Source: JAJZEO01 sp964350315 | GTDB lineage: Bacteria > Chlamydiota > Chlamydiia > Chlamydiales > 2-12-FULL-49-11 | Assembly: GCA_964350315.1 (NCBI GenBank) | Contig: CAYGJD010000001.1 | Coordinates: 124,001 to 188,000 of the forward strand | Length of the DNA stretch: 64,000 bases | Direction of reading: 5' to 3' | Shown here: piece after piece, positions 25,794-34,901 of the stretch | Position numbering within the stretch: position 1 is the stretch's first letter | Layout: the number at the start of each line of letters is the position of its first letter | The notes under the pieces: generated by a model | Databases searched by the model: none | Seen by the model: only the letters and a program-made list of their open reading frames with translations | Told to the model about the DNA's origin: nothing | Program-made: the position numbers and the translations under genes

Positions 25794-28589
25794 TTAAACT
25801 TCTGATGTACTCCCATTAGGATTTAATCTAGCTCCATCGCTCATCAATGATTCCTCGTCACCTGTGTGAGGGACTGTTATGCCTTCTGGGTTTGCGCCTC
25901 CAGTTGCTGATGAAAGATCTTCAAGAGAGCCTGGGCTCTCTTCACCTGGCAAGTGCGACGTAGATACAGTTGATGTTGCGCTGCTTACAGGTAAATAAAC
26001 ATCCATAAGAGCATCAGCGGCATAGAAAGCGTAATTGTCTGGCATTGTTTCATTTGCTAGACTATCAGGGTCATAAGCTTTTCCGACCGACACAACACTC
26101 ATTCCGTAGTGAGCTGCAATTTCACTTAGATTTAGCGCAGCAAATTGTTCGCTAGTCAAAATGTATCTCCTTGTTTCGTGCCCTTCCCAACTAAAGTCTG
26201 TTGCCCACTGAGAGCTTACATGAGAATTGCTTGTGTGTTCGTCTGTTTCAAAAAGAGTTCCTTCGATTTCACCAAGAAGAGGTACAACCGGTGTGCTGCT
26301 ACCATACATTTGCATTACAGCGGGTAGGTGATCTTTTGTAGCTGTTAGTGGAAGTAGTAGTTCTCCAATATCAGTTTTGAAGAAAATCATTTCCCCGTTT
26401 ACGAACAGTCCAGCTGTAATAACGGTATTTGGACCATTTAGCCAAGGCTGGCCAGATTCTGTGCGGTTAAGCACTGAAACTCCTGTTGGGTAGGGATAGA
26501 GGTTACCAGAATCAATAGCAGTTTGGTAACCTGGTGTGTAAAATCTTGTCTGAAGTTGTGTGTCGAGCTCTGCTGGAGGGTTTGCCACATTTGCACTTTT
26601 TGTATACTCTGTGAAAGTGTGAGCAAATTCATCCCAAAAAAGTATAGTTCCTGTGTCTACATTACTTTCACCAGTAATGACGTGACCCGTGACTAATTCT
26701 GCTCTGCGGAGACCTGCAGCATGAGACAAGACTTGTTCTGGTAGGAAATAATTTTGGTCCACCAATTGTTGCGTAAGTACCGATTCTGATGCGAACAGTC
26801 TGGAGTTAGCAATTTGAACAGCTCTTTCCATCTGCTGCGCTGTTTGAGTGAGCGCTCGGACTTCTTGTGTTTTTGTTGCTAAATTAGTCTCAGTTGCAGC
26901 TAGCGCATCTTTAAGTCTAGCGATTTCAGCTGCATTAGTGCCTTGTGAGGCTTGTTGAGCCTGCAATTCCACTAATCTTGCTTTAAGCTTTGCTTTACTT
27001 TCTGTTAGCACTTGCACTTGTTCTTGAAGGGTCGCTTTTTCCTCAGCTGCTATGCGGGCCGCATTCATTGCAGTTTTAGCGCTTTCGTCAACAGTGGTAA
27101 AACGGCCTTGAAGAAGTATAAGAGCTTCATGTTTCTCATTCAATGCTGTAGAGATTGTTGCGCTTTCTTGTTTTTGTGCTGCAAGCTCTAATTTAAGATC
27201 TTTTAAAGTCTCTTCAAGTTGGGCTTTTGCAGTTGTTTCTAAGCCAAGTTGTCTTTTGGTCTCTTCTATTTGTTGTTGTAGTTCAAGCGCGTTTCTTTGT
27301 GCAGCCTGGTGTTTTTGCATAGCTTCTTCTCGAACAGATTCTAGTTGAGCTTTTAGGGTAGCTGTAGGATCAACACCTTCTGCTGGGAGAGCTTTTGATT
27401 GCTCTAAAGATTCTCGAAGTTGTGTGATCATCTCCATTTTTTGTACGATTTCAAGTGCAGCTTTTGCGAGGTTGGCTTTGAGGAGAGCTATCTCTTCAGA
27501 TTCGGCTTTTGTTTGTATGCTAGCTGTTTTTAACTGTTCTTCTAATGCAATTAAACGAGCATCAACAGTAGCTTTTGCGCGCTTAAGATCAGCAAGTTCA
27601 GCAAGCGCCTCTTCTGCCTGGCGTTTAACTTCGGCATGAGTAGCTATCTGGGCTGAGAGCTCTTCTAAACGTAGAGTTTGCTGATCCAAAGTGGTTTTAG
27701 CAGTGGTTAAAGCTTCTGTTGATATGGTGAGCTGTGCTTGAACTTCTGCAAGTTGAGCTGTCTTGTCTATTACAGCTTGAAGTCTAGCTGTACGAACTTC
27801 TGCTTCTAACAGGATGTCTGATGCCTCTTCTCCTGATGCAGCACGTAGAGTGTTGTCTACTGCGAGCAACAGTGGTGCTGAATTTACAGTTGATTGCGCT
27901 TGCAGTGCCGTGATGCGAGCGGTTAGCTGATCTGCATCGGTTGCTGTTCCCGGTAGAGCTGCCGCCATGCCTGCTGCTGATGCAAGAGCGTCTATTTGTG
28001 CATTATGTGTGACTGTAAGTTGTGCAACATTGTCTCTTAATTCTTCTGGTGTAAGTTTTAATGCAGCTTCTTTAGTTAGACCAACGAGTGGAGCTACAAG
28101 CTCTTTTGCTTTGTTTAGTTCGACCGAGGCAGCTTTTGCTGCAGCTTCTTTTGCTTCGATTTGCTTGTTCAGCTGACCTGCAATTTTTGCATAAGCTGTT
28201 GATGGAGATATTGCTCCAAGGAGAATCAACGGTACCATTGAGATAGTTACTTTCAGTGCAAGAATTGTAACAATTGTGTTTTCTTTGAATGTTTCAAATG
28301 CAGCTTTAAAGTCTAGTTGCATCGCTTGAAGTGGAGTGCTTGTTACTAATGTAAATGCTTTTTGGATTGCCATGAACGCGCAAACTACAGTTGCTTCTAC
28401 AGCAATCATCGTACTGATCCATCTTGCTGTTAAAAAATTTGTTGTCGCATCGTCACCAACAATTTTTCTTGAAACCATTTTAGTCATGGTAGAATTGTAA
28501 TCTTGAAAGGCATCTTCTCTGTTTTCACTGACAAACCATTTTACAAGCATGGTTTTATCATCTGAATTTCCTGTTGGTGCTGTAGTCAT
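25794..28589 (-). CDS. Large coiled-coil protein with paired hydrophobic segments (Inc-like)
   Basis: 931 residues. The N-terminus is soluble. Two long hydrophobic stretches follow close together (about 52-85, 'MIAVEATVVCAFMAIQKAF', and 102-132, 'ILALKVTISMVPLILLGAI'). A coiled coil of roughly 450 residues rich in Ala/Leu/Glu/Gln runs from about 133 to 600, and then a globular part (about 610-850) with Tyr/Trp-containing segments ('GTILFWDEFAHTFTEYTKS'). The tail is Ser/Gly/acidic. Paired hydrophobic segments plus a coiled coil resemble chlamydial inclusion-membrane proteins, so a type III effector is plausible but unproven. It has its own terminator. Confidence 0.65.
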   Translation of the reverse strand: MTTAPTGNSDDKTMLVKWFVSENREDAFQDYNSTMTKMVSRKIVGDDATTNFLTARWISTMIAVEATVVCAFMAIQKAFTLVTSTPLQAMQLDFKAAFETFKENTIVTILALKVTISMVPLILLGAISPSTAYAKIAGQLNKQIEAKEAAAKAASVELNKAKELVAPLVGLTKEAALKLTPEELRDNVAQLTVTHNAQIDALASAAGMAAALPGTATDADQLTARITALQAQSTVNSAPLLLAVDNTLRAASGEEASDILLEAEVRTARLQAVIDKTAQLAEVQAQLTISTEALTTAKTTLDQQTLRLEELSAQIATHAEVKRQAEEALAELADLKRAKATVDARLIALEEQLKTASIQTKAESEEIALLKANLAKAALEIVQKMEMITQLRESLEQSKALPAEGVDPTATLKAQLESVREEAMQKHQAAQRNALELQQQIEETKRQLGLETTAKAQLEETLKDLKLELAAQKQESATISTALNEKHEALILLQGRFTTVDESAKTAMNAARIAAEEKATLQEQVQVLTESKAKLKARLVELQAQQASQGTNAAEIARLKDALAATETNLATKTQEVRALTQTAQQMERAVQIANSRLFASESVLTQQLVDQNYFLPEQVLSHAAGLRRAELVTGHVITGESNVDTGTILFWDEFAHTFTEYTKSANVANPPAELDTQLQTRFYTPGYQTAIDSGNLYPYPTGVSVLNRTESGQPWLNGPNTVITAGLFVNGEMIFFKTDIGELLLPLTATKDHLPAVMQMYGSSTPVVPLLGEIEGTLFETDEHTSNSHVSSQWATDFSWEGHETRRYILTSEQFAALNLSEIAAHYGMSVVSVGKAYDPDSLANETMPDNYAFYAADALMDVYLPVSSATSTVSTSHLPGEESPGSLEDLSSATGGANPEGITVPHTGDEESLMSDGARLNPNGSTSEV

Positions 28590-28778
28590 GGTATACTCCT
28601 TTTTGCGTAAAGCATTTAATCATATAGATGTTAAGTATTATTAAAGATGGTGTTAAATACTTCAACATAAATAATTAATTGACTGTCAAGGGTTAGCGAA
28701 GCTTTTGTTCTATCGTGGATTTCAACTGTTAGAAAAAAGAAACTTGTCGTAATATCTGAAAAAACTAAGGAGATTTTT

Positions 28779-30125
28779 ATGGCTAAATCAAAAGACTTTT
28801 CAAAAGGGATTAAACAAGAGACGACCAAAACATTTAGGAAGAATTTTTTAGACGACCCTAAGAATAGAATGGCAAGAAATGCTCTTTCACGCTCTAAACT
28901 TCAGGATGTCGCGTTAAATTGGGATAGTTTTCGCGAAATCAATCATTCATTTTCACATGTTGTGAAGAAAGAACTCAAAGTGACTAATCAGAAGAAATCA
29001 GGTAGATGTTGGCTCTTTGCTGCAACAAATATTCTGAGATTGAAAGTCGCGAATCATTACAAGTTAGAAGAGTTTGAATTGTCGCAAAGTTACCTCTATT
29101 TTTGGGATAAGTTTGAGAAAGCAAACTTTTTCCTAGAGAGCGTAATTGAAACAAAAGATGAAGCTTTTGACTCAAGAATCGTCATGCATATTTTCTCAAA
29201 GCCTCTAGATGATGGTGGACAGTGGCACATGTTTGTCTCAATCGTAGAAAAATATGGCATAGTCCCCCAAAGCGTTTATCCTGATTCATCGGGTTGTTTT
29301 GATTCAACTGAGATTAGTAAAACAATCGTTGAGAAGCTTAGAGAGTTTGGATCTATATTAAGAGAAAGTAAACTAAATGCAGCGCAGTTAAATAGCTTAA
29401 AAGAGAAGATGATGGAAGAAGTTTACCGCATGTTGTCGATTCATCTTGGAACTCCTCCTACAAATTTTGATTGGGAATTCAAGAATAAGGAAAAAAAGTT
29501 TACCGCATTTAGAGATTTAACTCCCAAGACCTTTTTTAAAAACCATGTAAAAGTGAATCTTAATGACTATGTTTGCCTTGTGCACTCCCCTAGAAAAACT
29601 ACCCCATATTACAAGACATATACAGTAGATTTTCTTGGTAATGTTGTAGATGGGAAAGAAATTTTCTATGTAAACGTCCCTATTGATGTAATGAAAAGTG
29701 CCTGCGTGAAGGTGCTTAAAGAAAAAGAAGCTATTTGGTTTGGATGCGATGTGGGTAAGTATTTACATCAAGCACTTGGAGTCATGAATGAAGAGCTTTT
29801 TGATTACAACCTAATCTATAACACTGAATTCAAGATGACAAAAGAAGAGAGAATGAACTACGGCTCAAGTATGATGACTCACGCGATGGTGTTTACTGGA
29901 GTCAATCTTGTTGATGGTAAGCCAAATCGGTGGCGTGTTGAAAATAGTTGGGGTGATACTACAGGGGAAAAAGGGTATTATATTATGAGTGATGCCTGGT
30001 TTGATGAGTATATGTTTGAAGTCGCCATAGAAAAAAAAGACCTGCCGAAAAAGGTCCTTGATTTGCTGGGTAAAAAGCCGATACATTTAGCTCCTTGGGA
30101 TCCTTTAGGTTCGCTTGCAAGATAG
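28779..30125 (+). CDS. Aminopeptidase C / bleomycin hydrolase-type cysteine protease
   Basis: 448 residues, the usual length for PepC-type C1B peptidases, which trim amino acids from peptides as cytoplasmic hexamers. Catalytic Cys in 'NQKKSGRCWLFAATNILR', catalytic His in 'MMTHAMVFTGVN', and Asn in 'RVENSWGDTTGEKGY' are all present in order. The family's 'PYYKTYTVDFLGNVVDGKEI' substrate-site region is also seen. AAGGAG precedes the ATG. It is divergent from the coiled-coil gene. Peptide scavenging fits an intracellular, amino-acid-importing organism. Confidence 0.92.
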   Translation: MAKSKDFSKGIKQETTKTFRKNFLDDPKNRMARNALSRSKLQDVALNWDSFREINHSFSHVVKKELKVTNQKKSGRCWLFAATNILRLKVANHYKLEEFELSQSYLYFWDKFEKANFFLESVIETKDEAFDSRIVMHIFSKPLDDGGQWHMFVSIVEKYGIVPQSVYPDSSGCFDSTEISKTIVEKLREFGSILRESKLNAAQLNSLKEKMMEEVYRMLSIHLGTPPTNFDWEFKNKEKKFTAFRDLTPKTFFKNHVKVNLNDYVCLVHSPRKTTPYYKTYTVDFLGNVVDGKEIFYVNVPIDVMKSACVKVLKEKEAIWFGCDVGKYLHQALGVMNEELFDYNLIYNTEFKMTKEERMNYGSSMMTHAMVFTGVNLVDGKPNRWRVENSWGDTTGEKGYYIMSDAWFDEYMFEVAIEKKDLPKKVLDLLGKKPIHLAPWDPLGSLAR

Positions 30126-30141
30126 AATTAGTGTTGTGTCT

Positions 30142-30948
30142 TTAGTTGTTGGATTTTGATTCAAGGGCTGGTAGTGGACCGACTGTTATGATTTTTCCCG
30201 TACCAGCAGACTCGATTGCAAGGCTTGAGTATTTATGGAATTTGTTTATAATTTTCGGGATCAAAAAGTCGTAGGTGCTAAAAAAACTACTTTGCAGTAT
30301 CTTTGGGGAACCTTTTTTGTTGATTTCCCATGCGCCATGAGCTCTCCAGATGCACGATGTGTCATCTTTCCAAGCGCGTTGATTTACATGAAACCCTTCG
30401 GCTTGCTGCATTTGCTTGAAAAGCGATTTTGAAATGGTTTTTTGGCCGATCAAACCGATGTCTGGCTCTATGGGAAGTTGGAATCCAATAAGATTTTTGG
30501 CCCCCTTTTGGCGGAGCGCTACTTCTCTTAAGGCTTTACAGTATGATCGAAGAAGAAACACTTCCGCATAAATCCCTTCTATTAAAAATCTTGGAGCATA
30601 AGATTCTGAGTTGAAGAAGATAGTATTCATTGTGTCTTGTGCAAATGGAAGGTGGGGTTTTATTGTTTGAAGGTCAAAGCCAACAAGATCATATGCCCAT
30701 TCAGGAACGTCTAGATGCATATCAAGGACTACATCAAGATTAGACTTTTTTGCCTGATTAATCACCTTGTTAAGATGAGATAGATATTCCCCGTTGAACT
30801 CCCTGGCTTTCTGATTTTCTAGATTTTGCCATGAAACGGGATAATGAATCGTTGTGTATCCGTCTTTTCGATAGTTTTCAAAGAGATCCTCAATAGCAAG
30901 TAAGGTAAGATCGTATTTGTCTTCTGAAGGTTCAAAATTATTTTTCAT
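30142..30948 (-). CDS. Degenerate GH5-like glycoside hydrolase fold protein
   Basis: 268 residues. The first half resembles the start of a TIM-barrel cellulase/endoglycoceramidase (GH5): 'GYTTIHYPVSWQNLE' in beta-2, then 'SNLDVVLDMHLDVPEWAYD' in beta-3. Where active enzymes have an Asn-Glu-Pro acid/base motif, this has 'GFQLPIEPDIG', with Ile for Asn. The frame ends about 90 residues later, much shorter than the family, so half of the barrel including the nucleophile strand may be missing. There is no signal peptide. It could be a truncated remnant or a non-catalytic binder. Confidence 0.5.
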   Translation of the reverse strand: MKNNFEPSEDKYDLTLLAIEDLFENYRKDGYTTIHYPVSWQNLENQKAREFNGEYLSHLNKVINQAKKSNLDVVLDMHLDVPEWAYDLVGFDLQTIKPHLPFAQDTMNTIFFNSESYAPRFLIEGIYAEVFLLRSYCKALREVALRQKGAKNLIGFQLPIEPDIGLIGQKTISKSLFKQMQQAEGFHVNQRAWKDDTSCIWRAHGAWEINKKGSPKILQSSFFSTYDFLIPKIINKFHKYSSLAIESAGTGKIITVGPLPALESKSNN

Positions 30949-31003
30949 GAGAATTCTCTTTTTCTTATATTATACACAAGAAAAGAGAACAGATCTTAAG
31001 TTA

Positions 31004-32098
31004 TTAACCTAGAGGAAGCGTTAAAACAGGACCGGTCGCTGTTGTTGGGCTTGATTGAAGATTGTAGAGTTGTAATAGCAGAACAAATGTCCTTTTTGAT
31101 TGCAGGTCATGTTCATCGATGTAAAACCAGTAATTTCTGTACTTTACGGAAATAAAAGCGTTCGCAGGTTTTGATTTTGAACTTTTAACTGAGAGAAGGT
31201 CTCCTACGACATCTTTCCAATCAAAGTCGTGCCCTTCTTCTGTGTGAGTACAAGGTATGCATTTTTGTTCATCTATGGAATTAGGGACTTCAACACCGAG
31301 AGATAGGTAGTACATGCAAGCTAACAATGATCTTGGCATGATTCCGATGTTGCGATTTTTTGTGAATCCCATTTCAACTTCCAAGTTGTAATAGCCGTTT
31401 TCACGGTCTCCCCCTGGCATTAGATCTTGCAGTTGTTCTGAAAGTTCAGATCCTGTAGGAAATGAAATTCCAAGACCAGCGCCTTTATAAACTTTTCCAG
31501 GTTCGTTTAACTTAATGCTAACTTGGAGTTGTTCGCGTTGTTGAAAGTATCTAAGAAGTTTTGATACTTTAATGAAGTTTTCAAATTGTGGTTGAAAGTC
31601 TGGCATTGGGCCCGATGCTGTTGGAGCATTGAGAATATCATTCATACTCTGTACGCATATTCTAAAAACACGGTCTACATCCCATCCACCATAGATAAGT
31701 TGTTGGATAATGATTAAATCTATCGGTCTGAAGAGTTGAAGAGCAAAAGTTTGGCCTTGGAGCGGTGTATAAGAAATTGTAGGTGTGTTTTGCCAAGAGA
31801 GTTCTGCGCCAATTTTTGTGGCATTTTCTTCATTAAATCCTGGAATAGGAAATACAGGTTGAATTTTTGATCCGAAAGAGAATTGTGTTGTAATCGCATT
31901 AACATCTAAAAAGAAAGGAAAGTCAACATATCGAAGACGAACAAGATTTAAAAGCATCTCTTCGTTTGTCGTTTTTTGCAAAGTCTCATTATAGGATGTT
32001 CTTCCTCCCCTTCCTTCTACAGCTACCTTGCTTGATACATGGCAGCTTGTTAGGAAAAGAAGTGATAAAGTAAGAGGTATTGTATATGTTTTTTTCAC
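31004..32098 (-). CDS. Conserved envelope lipoprotein of unknown function
   Basis: 364 residues. Signal peptide with lipobox 'LFLTSC'. The segment after it ('GGRTSYNETLQKTTNEEML', 'LNLVRLRYVDFPFFLDVNAI') matches, from memory, a lipoprotein family of proteobacteria that has no assigned role. The rest is beta-rich and polar. It follows the holin-like gene by 32 bases on the same strand, so it may be the last gene of that unit. Confidence 0.65.
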   Translation of the reverse strand: MKKTYTIPLTLSLLFLTSCHVSSKVAVEGRGGRTSYNETLQKTTNEEMLLNLVRLRYVDFPFFLDVNAITTQFSFGSKIQPVFPIPGFNEENATKIGAELSWQNTPTISYTPLQGQTFALQLFRPIDLIIIQQLIYGGWDVDRVFRICVQSMNDILNAPTASGPMPDFQPQFENFIKVSKLLRYFQQREQLQVSIKLNEPGKVYKGAGLGISFPTGSELSEQLQDLMPGGDRENGYYNLEVEMGFTKNRNIGIMPRSLLACMYYLSLGVEVPNSIDEQKCIPCTHTEEGHDFDWKDVVGDLLSVKSSKSKPANAFISVKYRNYWFYIDEHDLQSKRTFVLLLQLYNLQSSPTTATGPVLTLPLG

Positions 32099-32130
32099 TA
32101 TTTAGTTCTAACAAAAAGAGGCACTTTGAT

Positions 32131-32484
32131 TCAATATATATTTACATTCCAAATGTAACGATTTGTGAAAAAACCTGTAATCCACATGATAAGACCGCCC
32201 CAGAAAGCTGCAGAAAATGTTTCTACAACAACACCTACAGATAGTTCTGATGCAAGCCAAAAGGTGAACACGTTGATAACAAGCGTGAACAAACCCAACG
32301 TGAGAATGGTAATTGGCAATGTGAATAAAACTAAAAGTGGTCTAACAATAGAATTTACAGCTGATAGGACGATAGAGAAGAAAACAACGTCGCGAAAATT
32401 GTCTATCGTAAAACCGGGAATTGTATGCCAAATTGTCATAACGACAAATAAAGTAATGACAAACCTAAAAATAAGTAGCATAAG
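32131..32484 (-). CDS. Phage-holin-4-like small membrane protein
   Basis: 117 residues from the ATG at 32484, which has AGGAGC eight bases upstream; the longer frame would run into the preceding gene. Four hydrophobic segments with the pattern 'AVNSIVRPLLVLFTLPITIL' and 'TLGLFTLVINVFTFWLASEL' identify the PF04020/COG1950 family. Despite the name, it is a common chromosomal membrane protein of unknown role in bacteria and is no evidence of a prophage. It lies ten bases after the pentapeptide gene. Confidence 0.8.
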   Translation of the reverse strand, partial: LMLLIFRFVITLFVVMTIWHTIPGFTIDNFRDVVFFSIVLSAVNSIVRPLLVLFTLPITILTLGLFTLVINVFTFWLASELSVGVVVETFSAAFWGGLIMWITGFFTNRYIWNVNIY

Positions 32485-32494
32485 GTAGCTCCTG

Positions 32495-33055
32495 TTACAC
32501 AATCTCAAGATCAAAGACATCTAAAAGTGATACTACCTCTGGAGCAGAAAATTTGCACTTATTTATTTTGTTTTGCGTAACATCGATATGAAAATTTACC
32601 GCTTCTTGAAAGTCAGATTCAGTCAAGTCTGTTTGGTGGAATGTCGTTCCCTTTAAATCACACTCTTTGAAGGAGCTTTTTCTCATTTTGGCATCAGAAA
32701 AGTCGCACTCATCTACGATGCACTGTTGGAAAGATAATCCGCTTTTTAGATTCATGTCTGTAAATATACAGCGATAGAGTTTTGTGTTTGTGAAGATAGG
32801 CGAAAATAAAATCATATCACAAGTAGTGAAGTCAAGGCCCATGAGTTTTGAGTCTGCGAACTCAACATCTTTTAAGCGAACACTACTTAAATCAACTTGA
32901 TTGAGAAGGCAGTCTTGAAATCTACAATCTTGGAATGAGGCTCCTGAGAAATCTCGTTCATCAAAAACACACCCTTCAAACAAGCAATGGACATAGCGCG
33001 CATATGTTAAAGGGCCATCAATGTTACGAATTTCTTGTTCTTCTATTTCGATCAT
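32495..33055 (-). CDS. Pentapeptide-repeat protein
   Basis: 186 residues made of A(D/N)Lxx-type pentapeptides, for example 'FSGASFQDCRFQDCLLNQVD' and 'CDFSDAKMRKSSFKECDLKG', which build a right-handed square beta-helix. Such proteins can mimic DNA and shield gyrase (Qnr/MfpA) or act in effectors, but most have no known role. There is no signal peptide. It is the first gene of a unit with the holin-like gene; a structured leader lies upstream (33075-33170). Confidence 0.85.
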   Translation of the reverse strand: MIEIEEQEIRNIDGPLTYARYVHCLFEGCVFDERDFSGASFQDCRFQDCLLNQVDLSSVRLKDVEFADSKLMGLDFTTCDMILFSPIFTNTKLYRCIFTDMNLKSGLSFQQCIVDECDFSDAKMRKSSFKECDLKGTTFHQTDLTESDFQEAVNFHIDVTQNKINKCKFSAPEVVSLLDVFDLEIV

Positions 33056-33074
33056 TAATGCAGTTTACCATGAG

Positions 33075-33171
33075 AGAAAAAGTGGGGCAAGCTATAAAAA
33101 GGGCAAAAAAAGTATAGCTCACCCCAGAAGCTCCATTTGGAGCTAAAGTTGTTCCATCTTTAAAAACGGTT
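33075..33171 (-). ncRNA. Attenuator-like leader or small RNA upstream of the pentapeptide gene
   Basis: On the minus strand a -10-like TATACT (33182-33177) is followed by hairpin AGCTCCA/TGGAGCT (33144-33129), then a 13-bp stem (33125-33084; GGGG and AGCTATA pairing with TATAGCT and CCCC) and ACTTTTTC. Two positions are G-U pairs only when read as minus-strand RNA and mismatches on the other strand. The rest of the interval to 33250 holds nothing else clear. A start-less open frame also runs across it. Confidence 0.45.
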
Positions 33172-33214
33172 AATAAAGTATAACCAAATTTTGGACTTTA
33201 TAGAAACCTTTTTC

Positions 33215-33242
33215 TTGAATCCTCTAGAACAATAATATATCT
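33215..33242 (+). promoter_or_regulatory. Putative promoter of the TauE-like gene
   Basis: TTGAAT (33215-33220), 16 bases, TATATC (33237-33242). RNA would begin at about 33249-33251, at the ATG, and no Shine-Dalgarno is seen. Confidence 0.35.
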
Positions 33243-33250
33243 TTCAAATT

Positions 33251-34048
33251 ATGCTTATAGTTGAAATTATTACCTTTTTATTTGTGGGTGCTTTTGCAGG
33301 TCTTCTCAGTGGAATGATTGGCATTGGAGGTGGTGTTGTATTCGTTCCTTTTCAAATATTAATTTACCAAATGGTGGGCGTCCCCCTCTTTCTTCAGATG
33401 AAATTAGCAATCGGCACATCATTACTTGCTACAGCATGTACAACATTTGCTTCAGCACGTGCCCACGCAAGACATAATGCAGTTGCTTGGGATCTGATCT
33501 ATAAAATTGGTGTGGGTATAATATCTGGAGCTTTAATGGGTGCTTTTTTTGCGAGAGTTGTCCCAGGGAATGTTTTAGAAATTATTTTTGGAGCCGTACT
33601 TGTTCTCTTAGGCATCTATCTATTTTTCTTTGTAAAGCTGCAAGATCACGAAACAGGAAGAATTCCTAATTTTGCCCTATTCAACCTTGTTGGTGTTGGC
33701 CTTGGAACAACCTCTGCCATGCTTGGAGTTAGCGGTGGGTTTATGACAGTTCCAATTTTGCTCTTTTTCCACATCCCCATTAGACGTGCCATTGGGACAG
33801 CAACAGCGATCGGATTTCTACTCTCATCTGTTGGGGCTCTTGCGTTTCTTTTCCCAAACTTGGAAGGCGTTTCGTATAAATACGCTATAGGATACCTTTA
33901 TATGCCAGCTTTTGTCTCCCTTTCCATCGGAGCCATGATTACATCTAAATGGGGAGCTCATCTAGCGCATTCGTTGCCAATTCCTCTGCTTAAAAAGGTG
34001 TTCTCTGTTATTTTAGTTATTGTCGGAATCTTGATGATGATGAAATAG
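33251..34048 (+). CDS. TauE/SafE-family membrane transporter
   Basis: 265 residues with eight hydrophobic segments. The signature glycine-rich 'GAFAGLLSGMIGIGGGVVFV' in the first half is repeated as 'GLGTTSAMLGVSGGFMTVPI' in the second, the two-fold repeat of this family. Members move sulfite, sulfoacetate or related anions out of or into the cell. The substrate cannot be told here, and no sulfonate genes are near. The stop lies ten bases from that of the convergent gene. Confidence 0.85.
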   Translation: MLIVEIITFLFVGAFAGLLSGMIGIGGGVVFVPFQILIYQMVGVPLFLQMKLAIGTSLLATACTTFASARAHARHNAVAWDLIYKIGVGIISGALMGAFFARVVPGNVLEIIFGAVLVLLGIYLFFFVKLQDHETGRIPNFALFNLVGVGLGTTSAMLGVSGGFMTVPILLFFHIPIRRAIGTATAIGFLLSSVGALAFLFPNLEGVSYKYAIGYLYMPAFVSLSIGAMITSKWGAHLAHSLPIPLLKKVFSVILVIVGILMMMK

Positions 34049-34057
34049 TCTATTAGA

Positions 34058-34705
34058 CTAGCTAAAGAGAGACTTTTGGTTGCCGTAGTCACGCTTTTCT
34101 TTTAGTTGTTTTTCGAACTCAAGGTGGTCTTTTAGCCGCTTTTGTTCTTCTTGCTTTTTCTTCCCCTCTTCGCCTATTACAATCATTTTTATCCGGTGCG
34201 TGGAAGAGCGTCTTCCCTTGTAGGTCTGGATTTGATCGACATAGTAATTGAGCTGTTTTTTAGCTATTAGGGCATTAGGAAATTTCCAGCCTCTTACGTC
34301 TTTTAGTGAAAGACGTTTTTGTTCATATATCTGCTTATGTCGATAAAGGTGGAGGTCTTGATCGCGACAGCATTTGTGAGCATCAAAGGCAGCTCCGTAA
34401 AGCGATTTGTAGGTCTTTGAGAGCGGTTTTGCTCTAAAGAGAAGGTCTATAGAGATTTTCTTCGTTTCTTTAGGCTGGGGAGCTTTTAAAAGAGTATTTG
34501 AGGTGGCTGTCGTGAGCTTAGGTCTTTTCTTTGTCTCGAGGCCATTTATGGATGGAAAATGGAGGGCCCTCATCCCCTGTTTTGAGCGATCTTGGGAGGT
34601 TTTTTTTGAGACAAGTGTTCTGAGCATTGCTTTTAGGCCGTGCTGAGTACAAAATTTAGAGACTTTCTCTGCAAATTTCTCAACTTGTTCATTTGGAAGG
34701 GCCAT
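34058..34705 (-). CDS. Basic hypothetical protein
   Basis: 215 residues, strongly basic and rich in Lys, with a helical, charged C-terminal part ('EEGKKKQEEQKRLKDHLEFE'). The middle region is polar with a 'HKCCRDQDLHLYRHKQIYEQ' stretch. No signal peptide, membrane segment or recognised domain. Such composition fits nucleic-acid binding or a secreted effector; I cannot choose. It is convergent with the TauE-like gene and divergent from tpx. Confidence 0.5.
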   Translation of the reverse strand: MALPNEQVEKFAEKVSKFCTQHGLKAMLRTLVSKKTSQDRSKQGMRALHFPSINGLETKKRPKLTTATSNTLLKAPQPKETKKISIDLLFRAKPLSKTYKSLYGAAFDAHKCCRDQDLHLYRHKQIYEQKRLSLKDVRGWKFPNALIAKKQLNYYVDQIQTYKGRRSSTHRIKMIVIGEEGKKKQEEQKRLKDHLEFEKQLKEKRDYGNQKSLFS

Positions 34706-34901
34706 TTGATTTATCCATATTTAAATAAATGTTTTATAGCTTTATGAAAACAATAATCTTAATTTTCAGGCCTATAGCTTAATTCAATCTTAATATAATT
34801 GCAAATCAAAACTTTACTTTTGAAATAAAACTTTAAATAAAGAGGCTAAATCGGGCAAGATAAGAGGGATCAAATAAAAACAACCTGGAGACCCTTAAAA
34901 T

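Noticed and set aside
32131..32484. Holin-like gene as sign of a prophage.
   Set aside because: The family is widespread as a chromosomal membrane protein; no phage structural, lysis or integrase genes are near.
34046..34060. TAGTC/GACTA hairpin between the TauE-like gene and the basic hypothetical gene.
   Set aside because: Only five base pairs, no T-run on either strand; not supported as a terminator.
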